Below are positions 30,845 to 40,479 of a DNA stretch of 52,726 bases, piece by piece. This stretch comes from Sphingopyxis sp. GTDB taxonomy: Bacteria > Pseudomonadota > Alphaproteobacteria > Sphingomonadales > Sphingomonadaceae. The stretch's first letter is position 1; each line of letters starts with the position of its first letter. A model generated the notes under the pieces. The model did not search any database and had not been told where the DNA came from. It worked only from the letters and a program-made list of their open reading frames with translations. The stretch covers positions 1 to 52,726 of the forward strand of contig JAIXHQ010000019.1 of NCBI GenBank assembly GCA_030145715.1. The letters run 5' to 3'. The position numbers and the translations under genes were made by a program.

Positions 30845-31327
30845 ATGGGACCAATTACCGTTCGCGCCGCGCTGGCCCTGAGTGCCGCCGCCTTCCTCTC
30901 CGCCAGCCCCGCGCAGGCGGAACTGATAAACGCGGCGAATCCGGCGACGATCAAGGCCATCGTCGAATCGCAGGGATGGCCGGCCACCATCGTCGCCAAG
31001 GCGGGCGACGACCCCTATATCGAAAGCAACCGGGACGGCCTGAAATTCCTCGTCCTGTTCATGAACTGCGACGGCGGCAAGAAATGCAAGACGCTGCAAT
31101 ATTATATGGGGTTCAGCGATGCCAAGGACGTCCCGCTGGACAGGATCAACCAGTGGAACAAGGACAAGCGTTTCGCCCGCGCCTATAAGGATGACGAGGG
31201 CGACCCGGTGCTGGAAATGGATGTCGACCTCGATTTCGCGGGTATCCCGCGCGAAAATGTCGGCGAGTCATTCAACACCTGGGCGTCGCTGATGGACAGT
31301 TTTCGCGAATATATTTTCGATAAATAG
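30845..31327 (+). CDS. YbjN domain protein, exported
   Basis: A 160-residue protein. Residues 1-24 form a clear signal peptide (ALALSAAAFLSASPAQA, cleavage expected before ELIN). The mature domain fits the YbjN/sensory-transduction-regulator family (Pfam PF10722): LKFLVLFMNCDGGKKCKTLQYYMGF, then INQWNKDKRFARAYKDDEGDPVLEMDVDL. The function is unclear; E. coli YbjN affects stress and motility. The ATG at 30845 has AAAGGAAG 6 bases upstream. An earlier start at 30752 would bury the signal peptide. It is divergent from nuoA. Confidence 0.85.
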   Translation: MGPITVRAALALSAAAFLSASPAQAELINAANPATIKAIVESQGWPATIVAKAGDDPYIESNRDGLKFLVLFMNCDGGKKCKTLQYYMGFSDAKDVPLDRINQWNKDKRFARAYKDDEGDPVLEMDVDLDFAGIPRENVGESFNTWASLMDSFREYIFDK

Positions 31328-31330
31328 GAC

Positions 31331-31362
31331 CCTGCCCCTCCCCTTCGCGGGGCGGGGCCAGG
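31331..31362. terminator. GC-rich hairpin between convergent genes
   Basis: CCTGCCCCTCCCC and CGGGGCGGGGCCAGG flank a TTCG loop. The hairpin sits in the 39-base gap between the stops of the YbjN gene and suhB. No T run follows on either strand, so if it stops transcription it does so weakly or with help. Confidence 0.4.
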
Positions 31363-31366
31363 ATCA

Positions 31367-32185
31367 TCAGGCGTTGCGAAGCGCGCCCGCGACCAGTTTT
31401 TGCAGTTTCGAATGCACCGCGGCGCTGCCGGCGATGAACTCGCTGCGCTCGATCGCCCGGTCGCCGCCGCGAAAATCGCTGACGAAACCGCCCGCTTCGC
31501 GAACGAGCAACATCCCCGCCGCGACGTCCCATATCGACAGGTCGCTTTCCCAGAAACCATCGTAACGGCCCGCCGCGACCCACGCGAGGTCCAGGCTGGC
31601 GGCGCCAAAGCGGCGAATGCCCGCGACTTCGGGCGCGACCGCACCGAAAATGCGGCTCCACTGAGCCATGTTGCCATGCCCCATATAGGGAATGCCGGTC
31701 GAAATCAGGCATTCGTTGAGGTGGCGGCGCGATGCGACGCGCAACCGCCGGTCGTGCAGCCACGCGCCACGGCCGCGTTCGGCCCAATAGCTTTCGTCGG
31801 TGATCGGCTGATAGATCAGCGCCGCGGTCACGTCGCCCCAGCCGCCGCCGGGCTTGGGTTCCTGAACCGCGATCGAGATGGCGAATTGCGGGATCGCGTG
31901 CAGGAAATTCGATGTGCCGTCGAGCGGATCGATGATGAAGCGCGGCTTGCCCGGTTCACCCTCAATGACCCCGCCTTCTTCCAGCACGAATCCCCAGCCC
32001 GGACGATCGCGGCCGAGTTCGTCATACAGCGTGCGCTCGGCCGCCTGGTCGGCCTTCGAGACGAAGTCCGCGGGCCCCTTTTGCGACACCTGCAGATGTT
32101 CGATTTCGCCGAAGTCGCGGCGCAGCTTCGTGCCGGCCTTGCGCGCGGCGCGTTCCATGACGGTGATGATGCCTGATACGGCCAT
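31367..32185 (-). CDS. suhB: inositol monophosphatase family protein
   Basis: A 272-residue Mg2+-dependent phosphatase of the IMPase/SuhB family. The metal sites are visible: LEEGG near residue 68, IDPLDGTSNFLHAIPQF near 86 (DPxDGT), and SIWDVAAGMLLVREAGG near 213 (WDxAA). It hydrolyses inositol phosphates or related sugar phosphates; E. coli SuhB also acts in rRNA antitermination. GGAGA lies 8 bases ahead of the ATG at 32185. A TTG two codons earlier is unlikely. It is 42 bases downstream of efp. Confidence 0.9.
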   Translation of the reverse strand: MAVSGIITVMERAARKAGTKLRRDFGEIEHLQVSQKGPADFVSKADQAAERTLYDELGRDRPGWGFVLEEGGVIEGEPGKPRFIIDPLDGTSNFLHAIPQFAISIAVQEPKPGGGWGDVTAALIYQPITDESYWAERGRGAWLHDRRLRVASRRHLNECLISTGIPYMGHGNMAQWSRIFGAVAPEVAGIRRFGAASLDLAWVAAGRYDGFWESDLSIWDVAAGMLLVREAGGFVSDFRGGDRAIERSEFIAGSAAVHSKLQKLVAGALRNA

Positions 32186-32227
32186 TTTCAAATCTCCACC
32201 CGCCCGAACTGCGGGCGGTGATGTCAG

Positions 32228-32791
32228 TTAGTCGGCGCGGCGAACATATTCGCGGTCGTACACATGCACGACGATCTTCGTTCCGCTGGTGATGTGCGGC
32301 GGCACCATCACGCGCACGCCATTGTCGAGGATGGCGGGCTTGTACGACGACGACGCCGTCTGCCCCTTCACCACCGCGTCGGCCTCGACGATCGTCGCTT
32401 CGATCGTTTCGGGCAGTTCGACCGAGATCGGCCGTTCTTCCCAAAGTTCCAGCACGACATCCATGCCGTCCTGCAAAAATTCATGCGCTTCGCCGACGAC
32501 GTCCTTGCCGATGTTGATCTGTTCGAACGTGTCCTTGTCCATGAACACCAGGTCATCGCCCTCGGCATAAAGGAACTGGAAATCCTTGGTATCGAGGCGC
32601 ACCTTTTCGACCGTGTCCGCGCTGCGGAATCGGTTGTTGAGCTTGCGTCCGTCGATCAGATTCTTGGCTTCCACCTGCATATAGGCGCCGCCCTTGCCCG
32701 GCTGGGTATGCTGGATCTTGGTGACCTTCCAGATGCCACCTTCATATTCGATAATATTGCCGGGACGGATTTCAACGCCGGTGATTTTCAT
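32228..32791 (-). CDS. efp: elongation factor P
   Basis: A 187-residue translation factor that relieves ribosome stalling at polyproline. It has the full three domains. The tip loop [12 protein letters not shown] carries Lys33, at the site normally modified in EF-P of the lysine type. The C-terminal [24 protein letters not shown] region ends the protein. An EpmA-type modifying enzyme is not in the window. The start at 32791 ([11 protein letters not shown] follows) is the standard one. Confidence 0.96.
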   Translation of the reverse strand: MKITGVEIRPGNIIEYEGGIWKVTKIQHTQPGKGGAYMQVEAKNLIDGRKLNNRFRSADTVEKVRLDTKDFQFLYAEGDDLVFMDKDTFEQINIGKDVVGEAHEFLQDGMDVVLELWEERPISVELPETIEATIVEADAVVKGQTASSSYKPAILDNGVRVMVPPHITSGTKIVVHVYDREYVRRAD

Positions 32792-32955
32792 CGCGCAAGC
32801 TTTCTCAATGGAATGGGGCAGGTTCATGGATGGAAAGAGCCGGGCGGCGCCCATGGGACACCGCCGTCAGGAGCGCGCCTTTAGCCGCGCGAGCGCCGAA
32901 GGGCAAGTCCAAGCCAGGGACGGCGCCGATCGACGTCATCGGCGCTGCGCGCGGT

Positions 32956-33597
32956 CTATTCTGCCGCCGACGGGCTGTCGAGTATCGCGGCGAACGCCCG
33001 CACAGCCGCGGCGGGGCCTTCGGGATGCGCCCATATGCCGCCCGACACCGCCAGAAAGTCCGCGCCCGCCTCTACCAGTGTCGGCGCGTTGGCAACGGTA
33101 ATGCCGCCGATCGCGACGCACGGCAGTTCGAACATGCCCTGCCACCATTCGAGTATCTCGGCGTCGGCATGATGTTCGACGGCCTTTGTCGTGGTCGGAT
33201 AAAAGGCGCCAAAGGCGACATAATCCGCTCCCGCCTCGCCGGCCTCCATCGCAAGATGGCGGCTCGCATGGCAGGTCACGCCAATCTGTGCGTCGGGCCC
33301 GAGTATCCCGCGCGCTTCCCTTGGGTCGCCGTCGCCCTGCCCCAGATGGACGCCGTCGGCGCCCAGCCGCTTGGCGAGCGCGACATCGTCGTTCACGATA
33401 AACGCCACGTCGCGCGCCGCGCAGATGGCCTGCAACGGTTCGGCCAGCCGCGCGGCGTCATGCTGGTCCATATTCTTGACGCGAAACTGAAATGCCGCGA
33501 CCGGCCCGGCATCAAGCGCCTCGGCCAGCCGATCGGGAAAATCGCCGCCGACATCGATCGGGGAAATCAGGTAAAGTTGACAGGTCGGTGCTTTCAT
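32956..33597 (-). CDS. thiE: thiamine phosphate synthase
   Basis: A 213-residue TIM-barrel enzyme joining HMP-PP and thiazole phosphate. The motifs FQFRVKN (pyrophosphate-binding Arg/Lys), NDDVALAKRLGADGVHLGQGD, GAFYPTTTK and CVAIGGI are all present. The Met at 33597 fits the usual start. No TPP riboswitch is visible upstream. It is 164 bases from efp on the same strand, and that gap holds no gene. Confidence 0.92.
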   Translation of the reverse strand: MKAPTCQLYLISPIDVGGDFPDRLAEALDAGPVAAFQFRVKNMDQHDAARLAEPLQAICAARDVAFIVNDDVALAKRLGADGVHLGQGDGDPREARGILGPDAQIGVTCHASRHLAMEAGEAGADYVAFGAFYPTTTKAVEHHADAEILEWWQGMFELPCVAIGGITVANAPTLVEAGADFLAVSGGIWAHPEGPAAAVRAFAAILDSPSAAE

Positions 33598-33632
33598 GGC
33601 GCGTTCATAGCGGCGCCGACACATGCGGGCAA

Positions 33633-34031
33633 ATGCAGAACGTCCATCGCCTCGCCGTCCCCGCCTTGATCGCCATCTTGGCGCTTTCGGCCTGCGCCGC
33701 CACGCCCGCCCCACCGCTGCCCGACGGCGGCAATGTCGCGCTGGGCCAAAAAGCCTATGTCGACGGCCCGCTCGTCCAGCCGGTGGAGGTCGTCGAGGAC
33801 AGCCGGTGCCCGGTGGGCACGCAATGCGTCTGGGCCGGCCGCGTCCGCGTGAAGATGCTCTGGCTACGCGGCAATGGCGATCGGCAGCCGTTCGAGGTGA
33901 CGCTCGGCGAATCGACCCCGCTCGCCGACGGCGCGATCCGGCTGGAATCGGTGCGGCCCGAAAAGCGCGGCAACGGGCCGATCCGGCCCGGCGACTATCG
34001 CTTTTCTTTGCGTTTCATGGGCGGCCTCTAG
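33633..34031 (+). CDS. small lipoprotein, hypothetical
   Basis: A 132-residue protein. The N terminus has a signal peptide ending in the lipobox LSAC, with the modified Cys near residue 20 (ALIAILALSACAATP). The mature domain contains a CPVGTQCVWAGRVRVKMLW segment with two close cysteines, found in small DUF-type exported proteins of sphingomonads. It begins 35 bases from the divergent thiE. No function can be assigned. Confidence 0.78.
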   Translation: MQNVHRLAVPALIAILALSACAATPAPPLPDGGNVALGQKAYVDGPLVQPVEVVEDSRCPVGTQCVWAGRVRVKMLWLRGNGDRQPFEVTLGESTPLADGAIRLESVRPEKRGNGPIRPGDYRFSLRFMGGL

Positions 34032-34049
34032 GACCGCCCCACCGATGGG

Positions 34050-34940
34050 TTACGCCACCGACGCCGCGTGAATCTCACGAATCGCGCCGCCCAGCGACGT
34101 GTCGAATTCCTCGTCGCTCATCTGGTGGCGCAGATCTTCCAGCAACGCGCGGCTGAAACTTGCGATGATGCCCGGATTCTTCGCCAGCTCGGCGCACGCC
34201 TCAGGCCGCGCAAAGCCGCCCGACAGCGCGACGACGCGCAGCACCTTGGGGTGATCGACCAGCGGCTGGAACAATCCGGCCTCGGTCGGCAGCGACAGTT
34301 TGAGCATCACCGGCGCGCCGGTCCACGCATCCAGCGCCGCCAGCGTTTCGTCGAGCAACAGCCGGTCCGCCGCGTCGCGCTCGGCGCTCTTGATATTCAC
34401 TTCGGGTTCGATCATCGGGACCAGCCCGTGCGCGGCGATGCGCGCGGCTTCGGCGAACTGCTGCTCGACGATCGCCTTGATCCCGGCGGGATTCGCCAGA
34501 TTGACGACGCTGCGCATCTTCGTGCCGAACACGCCCTTGGCGACCGCGCGCGCGCACAGATCGTCAAGGCCGGGGTTCGCCTTCATCAACTGCACGCCGT
34601 CGGCCTCGTCCTCCAGCCCCTTATCGACCTTCAGAAACGGCACCACACCGCGTTCCCACAACAGCGCCGGAACCGGCTTGCCGCCCGCATCGCCGTCCAT
34701 CGTCCGTTCGAACAGGATTGCGCCGATCACTTTTTCGCCGTTGAAACAGGGCGCGGTAACGATGCGCGACCGCATGTCGTGGATCAGCGCGAACATTTCC
34801 TCGTCATTCGAAAAGGCGTCGGCTTCGATGCCATAGCCCTTCAGCGCCTTGGGCGTCGAACCACCGCTTTGATCGAGCGCGGCGATAAAGCCCTGCCCCG
34901 ATTTGATCTGCTCCAGCATGGCGGCATTTGCGGTGGTCAT
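34050..34940 (-). CDS. fda: class I fructose-bisphosphate aldolase
   Basis: A 296-residue Schiff-base aldolase of glycolysis/gluconeogenesis. GFIAALDQSGGSTPKALKGYG near residue 17 is the family start. IGAILFERTMDG and GVVPFLKVDKGLE follow, and MIEPEVNIKS and the VMLKLSLPTEAG segment contain the Glu and Lys of the active site. It closes a run of central-carbon genes (tkt, gapA, pgk, then a small exported protein). The frame extends upstream to 35108 without meaning. Confidence 0.93.
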   Translation of the reverse strand: MTTANAAMLEQIKSGQGFIAALDQSGGSTPKALKGYGIEADAFSNDEEMFALIHDMRSRIVTAPCFNGEKVIGAILFERTMDGDAGGKPVPALLWERGVVPFLKVDKGLEDEADGVQLMKANPGLDDLCARAVAKGVFGTKMRSVVNLANPAGIKAIVEQQFAEAARIAAHGLVPMIEPEVNIKSAERDAADRLLLDETLAALDAWTGAPVMLKLSLPTEAGLFQPLVDHPKVLRVVALSGGFARPEACAELAKNPGIIASFSRALLEDLRHQMSDEEFDTSLGGAIREIHAASVA

Positions 34941-35019
34941 GGCATCTCCGGTGGTTTGCATACGTATGTGGCGATGCGCATAGCGACCCCGCCAGCGGGA
35001 TGCAATTGCGCGGCGGCGA

Positions 35020-35379
35020 TCAGCAGCGGGTGAGCGTTGGGCCGCGGGTAAGGGAGGTTTTGCCATCGCGCTTGTCGCGCGCATCGACGCGGACCACGGT
35101 CCCGCCATTGACCATCCCGCTCAATTGTTCGTCCCCGCACATCAGGCGGCGGACCTGTTCGATCGGCGCCAGGATGGAGGTTTGCGGATGGGCGTCGAGG
35201 TCGCGGTCCATGATGAACACCTGCTGCCCCTGTTCCTCGCCCTTATAGGACAGCGTCCAGCCCTTGGGGATCGAAAATTCGGTCATATAATATCCGGCGA
35301 TCAACGTGCCCGGAAATTCCTGCGCCGCGGCCGGAACGCTCATTCCGGCGATCATCAATGCCACCAATATCGTCCTCAT
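35020..35379 (-). CDS. small exported protein, hypothetical
   Basis: A 119-residue protein. Residues 1-21 are a signal peptide (RTILVALMIAGMSVPAAAQ). The mature part (AGYYMTEFSIPKGWTLSYKGEEQGQQVFIMDRDLD) ends in a terminal Cys and contains one other. The ATG at 35379 has AGGGGGA 7 bases upstream; a TTG two codons before is unlikely. It sits between pgk and fda on the same strand, 24 bases after pgk. Its biochemical role is unknown. Confidence 0.75.
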   Translation of the reverse strand: MRTILVALMIAGMSVPAAAQEFPGTLIAGYYMTEFSIPKGWTLSYKGEEQGQQVFIMDRDLDAHPQTSILAPIEQVRRLMCGDEQLSGMVNGGTVVRVDARDKRDGKTSLTRGPTLTRC

Positions 35380-35403
35380 GTCCAAATCCCCCTTGTTGGA
35401 TAA

Positions 35404-36600
35404 TCAGGCCTTCAGTGCGTCGACTCCCGGCAACTCCTTGCCCTCCATCCATTCGAGGAAGGCGCCACCGGCGGTCGACACAAAGCTGAAATCGCTCGCC
35501 GCGCCGGCATGGTTCAGCGCCGCGACGGTATCGCCGCCGCCCGCGACCGAAATGAGCGTGCCGCTGCGGGTCAGCGCGGCGGCGGTCCTGGCGAGCGCGA
35601 CCGTCGCCGTGTCGAACGGCGGCGTCTCGAACGCGCCCAGCGGGCCGTTCCAGACGAGGGTGCGACAATTTTTGAGCACGTCGGCCAGCGCCTCGACCGC
35701 GGCGGGTCCGACGTCGAGGATCATTTCGTCCGCCGCGACTTCATGCACATTGACGGTGCGCGTCGGCGGGTTCGGCGCGAACTGCTTTGCCACCACGACG
35801 TCATAGGGCAAATGGATGGTGCACCCGGCGGCGTCCGCCGCGTCAAAGATCGCGTTGGCGGTTTCGACCAGATCATGCTCGCACAGCGACTTTCCGACAT
35901 CGACCCCGCGCGCGGCCAGAAAGGTGTTCGCCATGCCGCCGCCGATAATCAGATGGTCGACCCGGCCGACCAGGTTGCGCAGCACGTCGATCTTGCTCGA
36001 CACCTTTGCACCGCCGACGACCGCCGCGACGGGATGCGCGGGATCGCCCAGCGCGGCGTCGAGCGCCTTCAGTTCGGCCTCCATCGCCCGCCCGGCATAG
36101 GCCGGCAGGCGGCGGGCGATGCCGTCGGTCGATCCATGCGCGCGGTGCGCCGCCGAAAAGGCGTCGTTGACATAAATGTCGCCGATTTCGGCCAGCGCGT
36201 CGGCAAAGGCCGGATCATTCTTTTCCTCGCCAGGGTGGAATCGCGTATTTTCCAGCACCGCGACGTCCCCCGCCGCCAGCACCGCAACGCCCGCCTTGGC
36301 GCCGTCGCCGATGCATTCGGGAATGAACATCACCGAATGGCCCAGCACATCCTCGACCCCGCCGGTGACGAGGCTCAGCGACATGGTCGGGTGCCGCGCG
36401 CCATGGGGCCGTCCGAAATGCGCGAGCAACAGGACGATGGCGCCCTTGTCGGACAATTCGCGGATCGTCGGCAACGCGGCCTGGATCCGCGTCGCGTCGC
36501 TGACCGCGCCGTCGATCATCGGGACATTCAGGTCGACGCGCACCAATATCTTCTTGCCGGTGACGTCGCCGATGTCATCGAGGGTCCTGAACGCGGCCAT
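35404..36600 (-). CDS. pgk: phosphoglycerate kinase
   Basis: A 398-residue glycolytic kinase. The N-terminal [19 protein letters not shown] (3-phosphoglycerate site), [13 protein letters not shown] and [16 protein letters not shown] are all present. [14 protein letters not shown] near residue 195 and [13 protein letters not shown] near 350 form the nucleotide site. Two adjacent ATG codons (36598-36603) are possible; I took the second, with GGAG 8 bases ahead. It follows gapA with a strong hairpin between them. Confidence 0.95.
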   Translation of the reverse strand: MAAFRTLDDIGDVTGKKILVRVDLNVPMIDGAVSDATRIQAALPTIRELSDKGAIVLLLAHFGRPHGARHPTMSLSLVTGGVEDVLGHSVMFIPECIGDGAKAGVAVLAAGDVAVLENTRFHPGEEKNDPAFADALAEIGDIYVNDAFSAAHRAHGSTDGIARRLPAYAGRAMEAELKALDAALGDPAHPVAAVVGGAKVSSKIDVLRNLVGRVDHLIIGGGMANTFLAARGVDVGKSLCEHDLVETANAIFDAADAAGCTIHLPYDVVVAKQFAPNPPTRTVNVHEVAADEMILDVGPAAVEALADVLKNCRTLVWNGPLGAFETPPFDTATVALARTAAALTRSGTLISVAGGGDTVAALNHAGAASDFSFVSTAGGAFLEWMEGKELPGVDALKA

Positions 36601-36621
36601 CATCTTCACTCCATACCCGAA

Positions 36622-36649
36622 CCACGCCCCTGCAAAGGCAGGGGCGTGG
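36622..36649. promoter_or_regulatory. perfect 12-bp hairpin between gapA and pgk
   Basis: CCACGCCCCTGC (36622-36633) and GCAGGGGCGTGG (36638-36649) are exact complements around an AAAG loop. No T run follows on the minus strand. In glycolytic operons such structures often protect the upstream gap mRNA or partly stop transcription. That role here is inference. Confidence 0.6.
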
Positions 36650-36654
36650 GCAAA

Positions 36655-37662
36655 TTACAGGAACTTCGCGATCACGCCCGCGGTGTCGATCATGCGGTTC
36701 GAAAAGCCCCATTCATTGTCGTACCAGCTCAGCACGCGCACCAGCTTGCCGTCGATCACGGTGGTTTCCAGGCTGTCGATCGTCGAACTGTCGGGATTAT
36801 GGTTGAAATCGATCGAAACCAGCGGCTCGTCGGTATAACCCAGTACGCCCTTCAGCGCGCCTTCGGCCGCGGCCTTCAGCACCGCGTTGACTTCGTCCTT
36901 GCTGGTGTCGCGCGACGCGGTGAAGGTCAGGTCGACGACCGACACATTGGGGGTCGGGACGCGGATCGACGAACCGTCCAGCTTGCCCTTCAGTTCGGGC
37001 AGGACCAGGCCGACAGCCACCGCCGCGCCGGTCGAGGTCGGGATCATCGACATCGCGGCGGCGCGCGCGCGGCGCGGATCGTCGTGGATCTGGTCCAGAA
37101 TCTTCTGATCGTTGGTATAGGCGTGGATCGTCGTCATCAGCCCGCGCTCGATCCCGATCGATTCATGCAGCACCTTGGCAAAGGGCGCCAGGCAGTTGGT
37201 GGTGCAGGATGCGTTGGAGATGATGCGATGATCGGCGGTGATCTTGTCATCATTGACGCCGAACACGACGGTCAGATCGACTTCCTTGGCGGGGGCAGAG
37301 ATCAATACCCGCTTCGCGCCCGCATCGATATGCTTCTGACCGCCTGCCTTGTTGGTGAAAAAGCCGGTGCATTCCATCACGATGTCGATGCCATTGGCGG
37401 CGTGCGGCAGGTTGGCGGGATCGCGCTCGGCGGTCACCTGAATGCGTTTGCCGTTGATAATCAGGTCGTTGCCTTCGACTTCGACGGTGCCGCCGAATGC
37501 GCCATGCACCGAATCGTGACGCAGCAGGCGCGCGTTCGCCTTTGCATCGCCCAGGTCGTTGATCGACACCAGTTCGAGGTCATGGTCGGAACGCTCCAAT
37601 ATCGCGCGCGCCACATTGCGGCCGATACGTCCGAAACCGTTGATTGCAACCTTCACTGCCAT
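36655..37662 (-). CDS. gapA: glyceraldehyde-3-phosphate dehydrogenase, type I
   Basis: A 335-residue NAD(P)-dependent enzyme. [14 protein letters not shown] at the start is the dinucleotide site. The nucleophile is Cys in [16 protein letters not shown] near residue 155. [14 protein letters not shown] and [15 protein letters not shown] close the fold. It lies between tkt and pgk on the same strand. Confidence 0.96.
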   Translation of the reverse strand: MAVKVAINGFGRIGRNVARAILERSDHDLELVSINDLGDAKANARLLRHDSVHGAFGGTVEVEGNDLIINGKRIQVTAERDPANLPHAANGIDIVMECTGFFTNKAGGQKHIDAGAKRVLISAPAKEVDLTVVFGVNDDKITADHRIISNASCTTNCLAPFAKVLHESIGIERGLMTTIHAYTNDQKILDQIHDDPRRARAAAMSMIPTSTGAAVAVGLVLPELKGKLDGSSIRVPTPNVSVVDLTFTASRDTSKDEVNAVLKAAAEGALKGVLGYTDEPLVSIDFNHNPDSSTIDSLETTVIDGKLVRVLSWYDNEWGFSNRMIDTAGVIAKFL

Positions 37663-37698
37663 GTCGAAAATTCCTTTCTGCGTGGGGCGGGCCGGTCC

Positions 37699-39666
37699 TT
37701 AATTGCCAAGCTTTGCCAGAATCTGGGGGGTGATAGCGTCGGCGGTCAGGCCGAAATGCGCGTAAAGATCGTCGATCGGCGCCGACGCGCCAAAGCTGTC
37801 GATGCCAAAGCGAAGGCCGTGACGCCCGGTATAGCGTTCCCAACCAAAGGTCGTGCCCGCCTCGATCGACACGATCAGCGCGTCATCGGGCAGGACATCG
37901 GCCTGATAGGCGGCACCCTGTTCGTCGAACAATTCGGTCGACACCATGGACACGACATCGGCGCCATGACCCGCGGCCTCGAGCTTGGCGGCGATGTCGA
38001 TCGCCAGCGACACTTCGGATCCCGTGGCGACCAGCACGACCTTGCGGTCGGCGCCGGCATCGCGCAGACGATAACCGCCTTTCGCGCAGAGATTTTCCGT
38101 GACGTCATGACGCAGCGGCGGCAGGTTCTGACGGGTCAGTGCCAACAGCGATGGGCGGTCGGCCTGGGCCAGCGCCAGCGCCCAGCATTCGGCGGTTTCG
38201 ACCGCGTCGGCGGGGCGCATGACGAGCAGGTTCGGCATCGCGCGCAGCGATTGCAGATGTTCGATCGGCTGGTGCGTCGGGCCGTCCTCACCCAATCCGA
38301 TGCTGTCGTGCGTCATCACATAGACGACGCGCTGTTGCTGCAACGCCGACAGGCGGATCGCGGCGCGGCAGTAATCGGCAAATACCAGGAAGGTGCCGCC
38401 ATAGGGAATGACGCCGCCATGCAGCGCCATGCCGTTCATCGCGGCGGCCATGCCGAATTCGCGAATGCCATAATAGAGATAGCGGCCCGAATAATCGTCT
38501 TTCGTCAACGGCTTGGTCGACGATGTCTTGGTGTTGTTCGAACCGGTCAGGTCGGCGCTTCCGCCGATCAGCGCATCAATGTCGGCGGTCAGCGCGCCAA
38601 GGGTGTTTTCCGACGCCTTGCGCGTCGCGACCTTCGGCGGTTCGGCGATCAAGCCATCGAGATAGGCCTTGAAGGCCGCGCCGGGCACGACCTTGCCGTT
38701 CAGCCGACCTTCAAATTCCGTTTTCTTTTCACTGCTTGCCAGCCGTTCATTCCATTCCGCGTGAAGACCTTTGCCCCTCGCGCCGAATGCAGCCCATGCC
38801 GCCGCGACATCGCCGGGGATGACAAAGGGTTCGGCGGTCCAGCCCAGTTCCTGCCGGGCGGCCGCGATTTCATCGGCGCCCAGCGGCGATCCATGCGTGG
38901 CCGACGTGCCCTGCTTGTTCGGCGCGCCAAAGCCGATGATCGTCCGGCACGCGATCAGCGACGGGCGCGGATCGGCGATCGCGGCATCGATCGCGCGGCG
39001 AATGTCGGCGGGATCATGCCCGTCACAGCTTTCGACATGCCAGCCGGTCGCCGCATAGCGGGCCGGAATATCCTCGCTCGTCGACAGGTCGGTCGATCCG
39101 TCGATGGTGATCTTGTTGTCGTCCCACAGCACCGTCAGGCGGCCAAGGCCCAGGTGCCCGGCCAGCCCGATCGCTTCGTGGTTGATGCCTTCCATCAAGC
39201 AACCGTCGCCCGCGATGACCCAGGTACGATGATCGACCAGGTCGTCGCCATAAAGCGCGTTCAGATGCCGCTCGGCAATCGCCATGCCGACCGATGTGGC
39301 AAGGCCCTGCCCCAACGGCCCGGTCGTCGTTTCGACGCCCGCCAGCTCGAAATTCTCCGGATGACCGGCACAGGGGCTGTGCAACTGGCGGAAATTGCGA
39401 ATATCGTCGATCGTCGGCCGCGCATAGCCGGCGAGGTGCAGCGTCGCATAGGCGAGCATCGAACCATGGCCCGCCGACAGAACGAATCGGTCGCGATCGG
39501 CCCAATGCGGTTCGGTCGGATCGAACTTCAGATAGTCTGAATACAGAACCGTCGCGACATCCGCCATGCCCATCGGCATCCCCGGATGTCCGCTATTCGC
39601 GGCCTGTACGGCATCCATCGCAAGCGCGCGGATAGCGTTGGCGAGTTGACGTTCGGACAATGTCAT
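37699..39666 (-). CDS. tkt: transketolase
   Basis: A 655-residue ThDP enzyme of the pentose phosphate pathway. NSGHPGMPMGMA near residue 25 and HGSMLAYATLHLAGY are substrate and cofactor contacts. GDGCLMEGINHEA near 152 with the later NKITIDGST is the ThDP motif, and HDSIGLGEDGPTHQP near 460 is the central-domain signature. The Met at 39666 gives the normal N terminus (TLSERQLANAIRALAMDAV). It is first in the tkt-gapA-pgk-fda series. Confidence 0.95.
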   Translation of the reverse strand: MTLSERQLANAIRALAMDAVQAANSGHPGMPMGMADVATVLYSDYLKFDPTEPHWADRDRFVLSAGHGSMLAYATLHLAGYARPTIDDIRNFRQLHSPCAGHPENFELAGVETTTGPLGQGLATSVGMAIAERHLNALYGDDLVDHRTWVIAGDGCLMEGINHEAIGLAGHLGLGRLTVLWDDNKITIDGSTDLSTSEDIPARYAATGWHVESCDGHDPADIRRAIDAAIADPRPSLIACRTIIGFGAPNKQGTSATHGSPLGADEIAAARQELGWTAEPFVIPGDVAAAWAAFGARGKGLHAEWNERLASSEKKTEFEGRLNGKVVPGAAFKAYLDGLIAEPPKVATRKASENTLGALTADIDALIGGSADLTGSNNTKTSSTKPLTKDDYSGRYLYYGIREFGMAAAMNGMALHGGVIPYGGTFLVFADYCRAAIRLSALQQQRVVYVMTHDSIGLGEDGPTHQPIEHLQSLRAMPNLLVMRPADAVETAECWALALAQADRPSLLALTRQNLPPLRHDVTENLCAKGGYRLRDAGADRKVVLVATGSEVSLAIDIAAKLEAAGHGADVVSMVSTELFDEQGAAYQADVLPDDALIVSIEAGTTFGWERYTGRHGLRFGIDSFGASAPIDDLYAHFGLTADAITPQILAKLGN

Positions 39667-39834
39667 TGGTCCCCCGGATAAGGCTGGGTTGGCGCCGGAC
39701 ACATCGCCCGGTTCGAATGCGGACAGCCCTTTGCGGCGGCGGGGGCAGGAGTCAACCGCCCGTGAGGGAAAATCCGCGCATTTTCGGCCGAGAGGACAAT
39801 TGCACCCCCTCCCCGGCGCTGCTACCCCTTTGGC

Positions 39835-40041
39835 ATGGAACTCGATCTCGACGAATCCAGCATGGCCATCGGCCGCATCGAACGCGCGCTCAGCCGCATT
39901 GAAAAGGCCCTGACGGCCCGCGCCAACCGGCCAACCGTCGCCGTCGCGGCGCCCGCCGCCGATCAATCGGCGTTGAAGGCAGAGGTGGCGGCGGTGATCG
40001 GCGAACTCGACCGCCTGATCGCGGAGGCAGACCGTGGCTGA
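39835..40041 (+). CDS. ZauP-like coiled-coil protein (DUF4164 type)
   Basis: A 68-residue protein, almost wholly helical: IGRIERALSRIEKALTA, a short Ala/Pro stretch, then LKAEVAAVIGELDRLIAEAD. It overlaps the zapA start by 8 bases. In Caulobacter the gene directly upstream of zapA encodes ZauP, a coiled-coil partner that works with ZapA to focus the Z-ring. Position and coiled-coil pattern support the same role; sequence identity to ZauP cannot be checked here. Confidence 0.75.
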   Translation: MELDLDESSMAIGRIERALSRIEKALTARANRPTVAVAAPAADQSALKAEVAAVIGELDRLIAEADRG

Positions 40042-40450
40042 CGTCAAATTGACCATCGCCGGTCGCCCCTATGACCTGCATTGCGCCGACGGACAGGAAT
40101 CGCATCTGCTTCAACTCGCGGCCGTCGTCGATGAAAAGGCGCGCGAAATGCCCGGCGGAACAGAGGTTCGCCAACTGCTCGTCGCGGCGCTGATGCTCGC
40201 CGACGCGGCGCAGGAGGCAAAGGGCAAGATCGAAAGGTCCGAACCCCAATCCGATTCGCTCCGCGCCGCGGTCGCACTCGCCGAAAGCCGGGAGGCGGCG
40301 GCGCGCGACGAACTCGGCGCGGCGCTCAAGGAACTGGAAACGATGCGGCGGGCGCCTGCCCCGTCGTTCAGCCCGTCCAACAACCGGGCGCTGCTTCAGA
40401 TCGCGGAACGCATCGAAACCCTCGCCGCGAAAGTCGAGCAACTCCCTTGA
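40034..40450 (+). CDS. zapA: cell division protein ZapA
   Basis: A 138-residue protein starting at GTG (40034). The N-terminal globular part has VKLTIAGRPYDLHCADGQESHLLQLAAVVDEKARE, a ZapA hallmark, followed by a helical coiled-coil region (residues 50-138). ZapA bundles FtsZ filaments at midcell. The gene is followed immediately by the 6S RNA and fthC, a classic proteobacterial order. Confidence 0.92.
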   Translation: MADVKLTIAGRPYDLHCADGQESHLLQLAAVVDEKAREMPGGTEVRQLLVAALMLADAAQEAKGKIERSEPQSDSLRAAVALAESREAAARDELGAALKELETMRRAPAPSFSPSNNRALLQIAERIETLAAKVEQLP

Positions 40451-40479
40451 GCATATCGGCCCGAGCCACTACATAGAAG

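Noticed and set aside
32792..32955. Possible TPP riboswitch near thiE
   Set aside because: The stretch is downstream of thiE, not upstream, and no THI-box sequence is visible ahead of the thiE start.
35509..39540. A 1343-codon open frame on the plus strand
   Set aside because: It lies wholly antisense to pgk, gapA and tkt, whose protein motifs are complete. Its product is Arg/His/Asp-rich low complexity, as expected from the antisense of G+C-rich genes.
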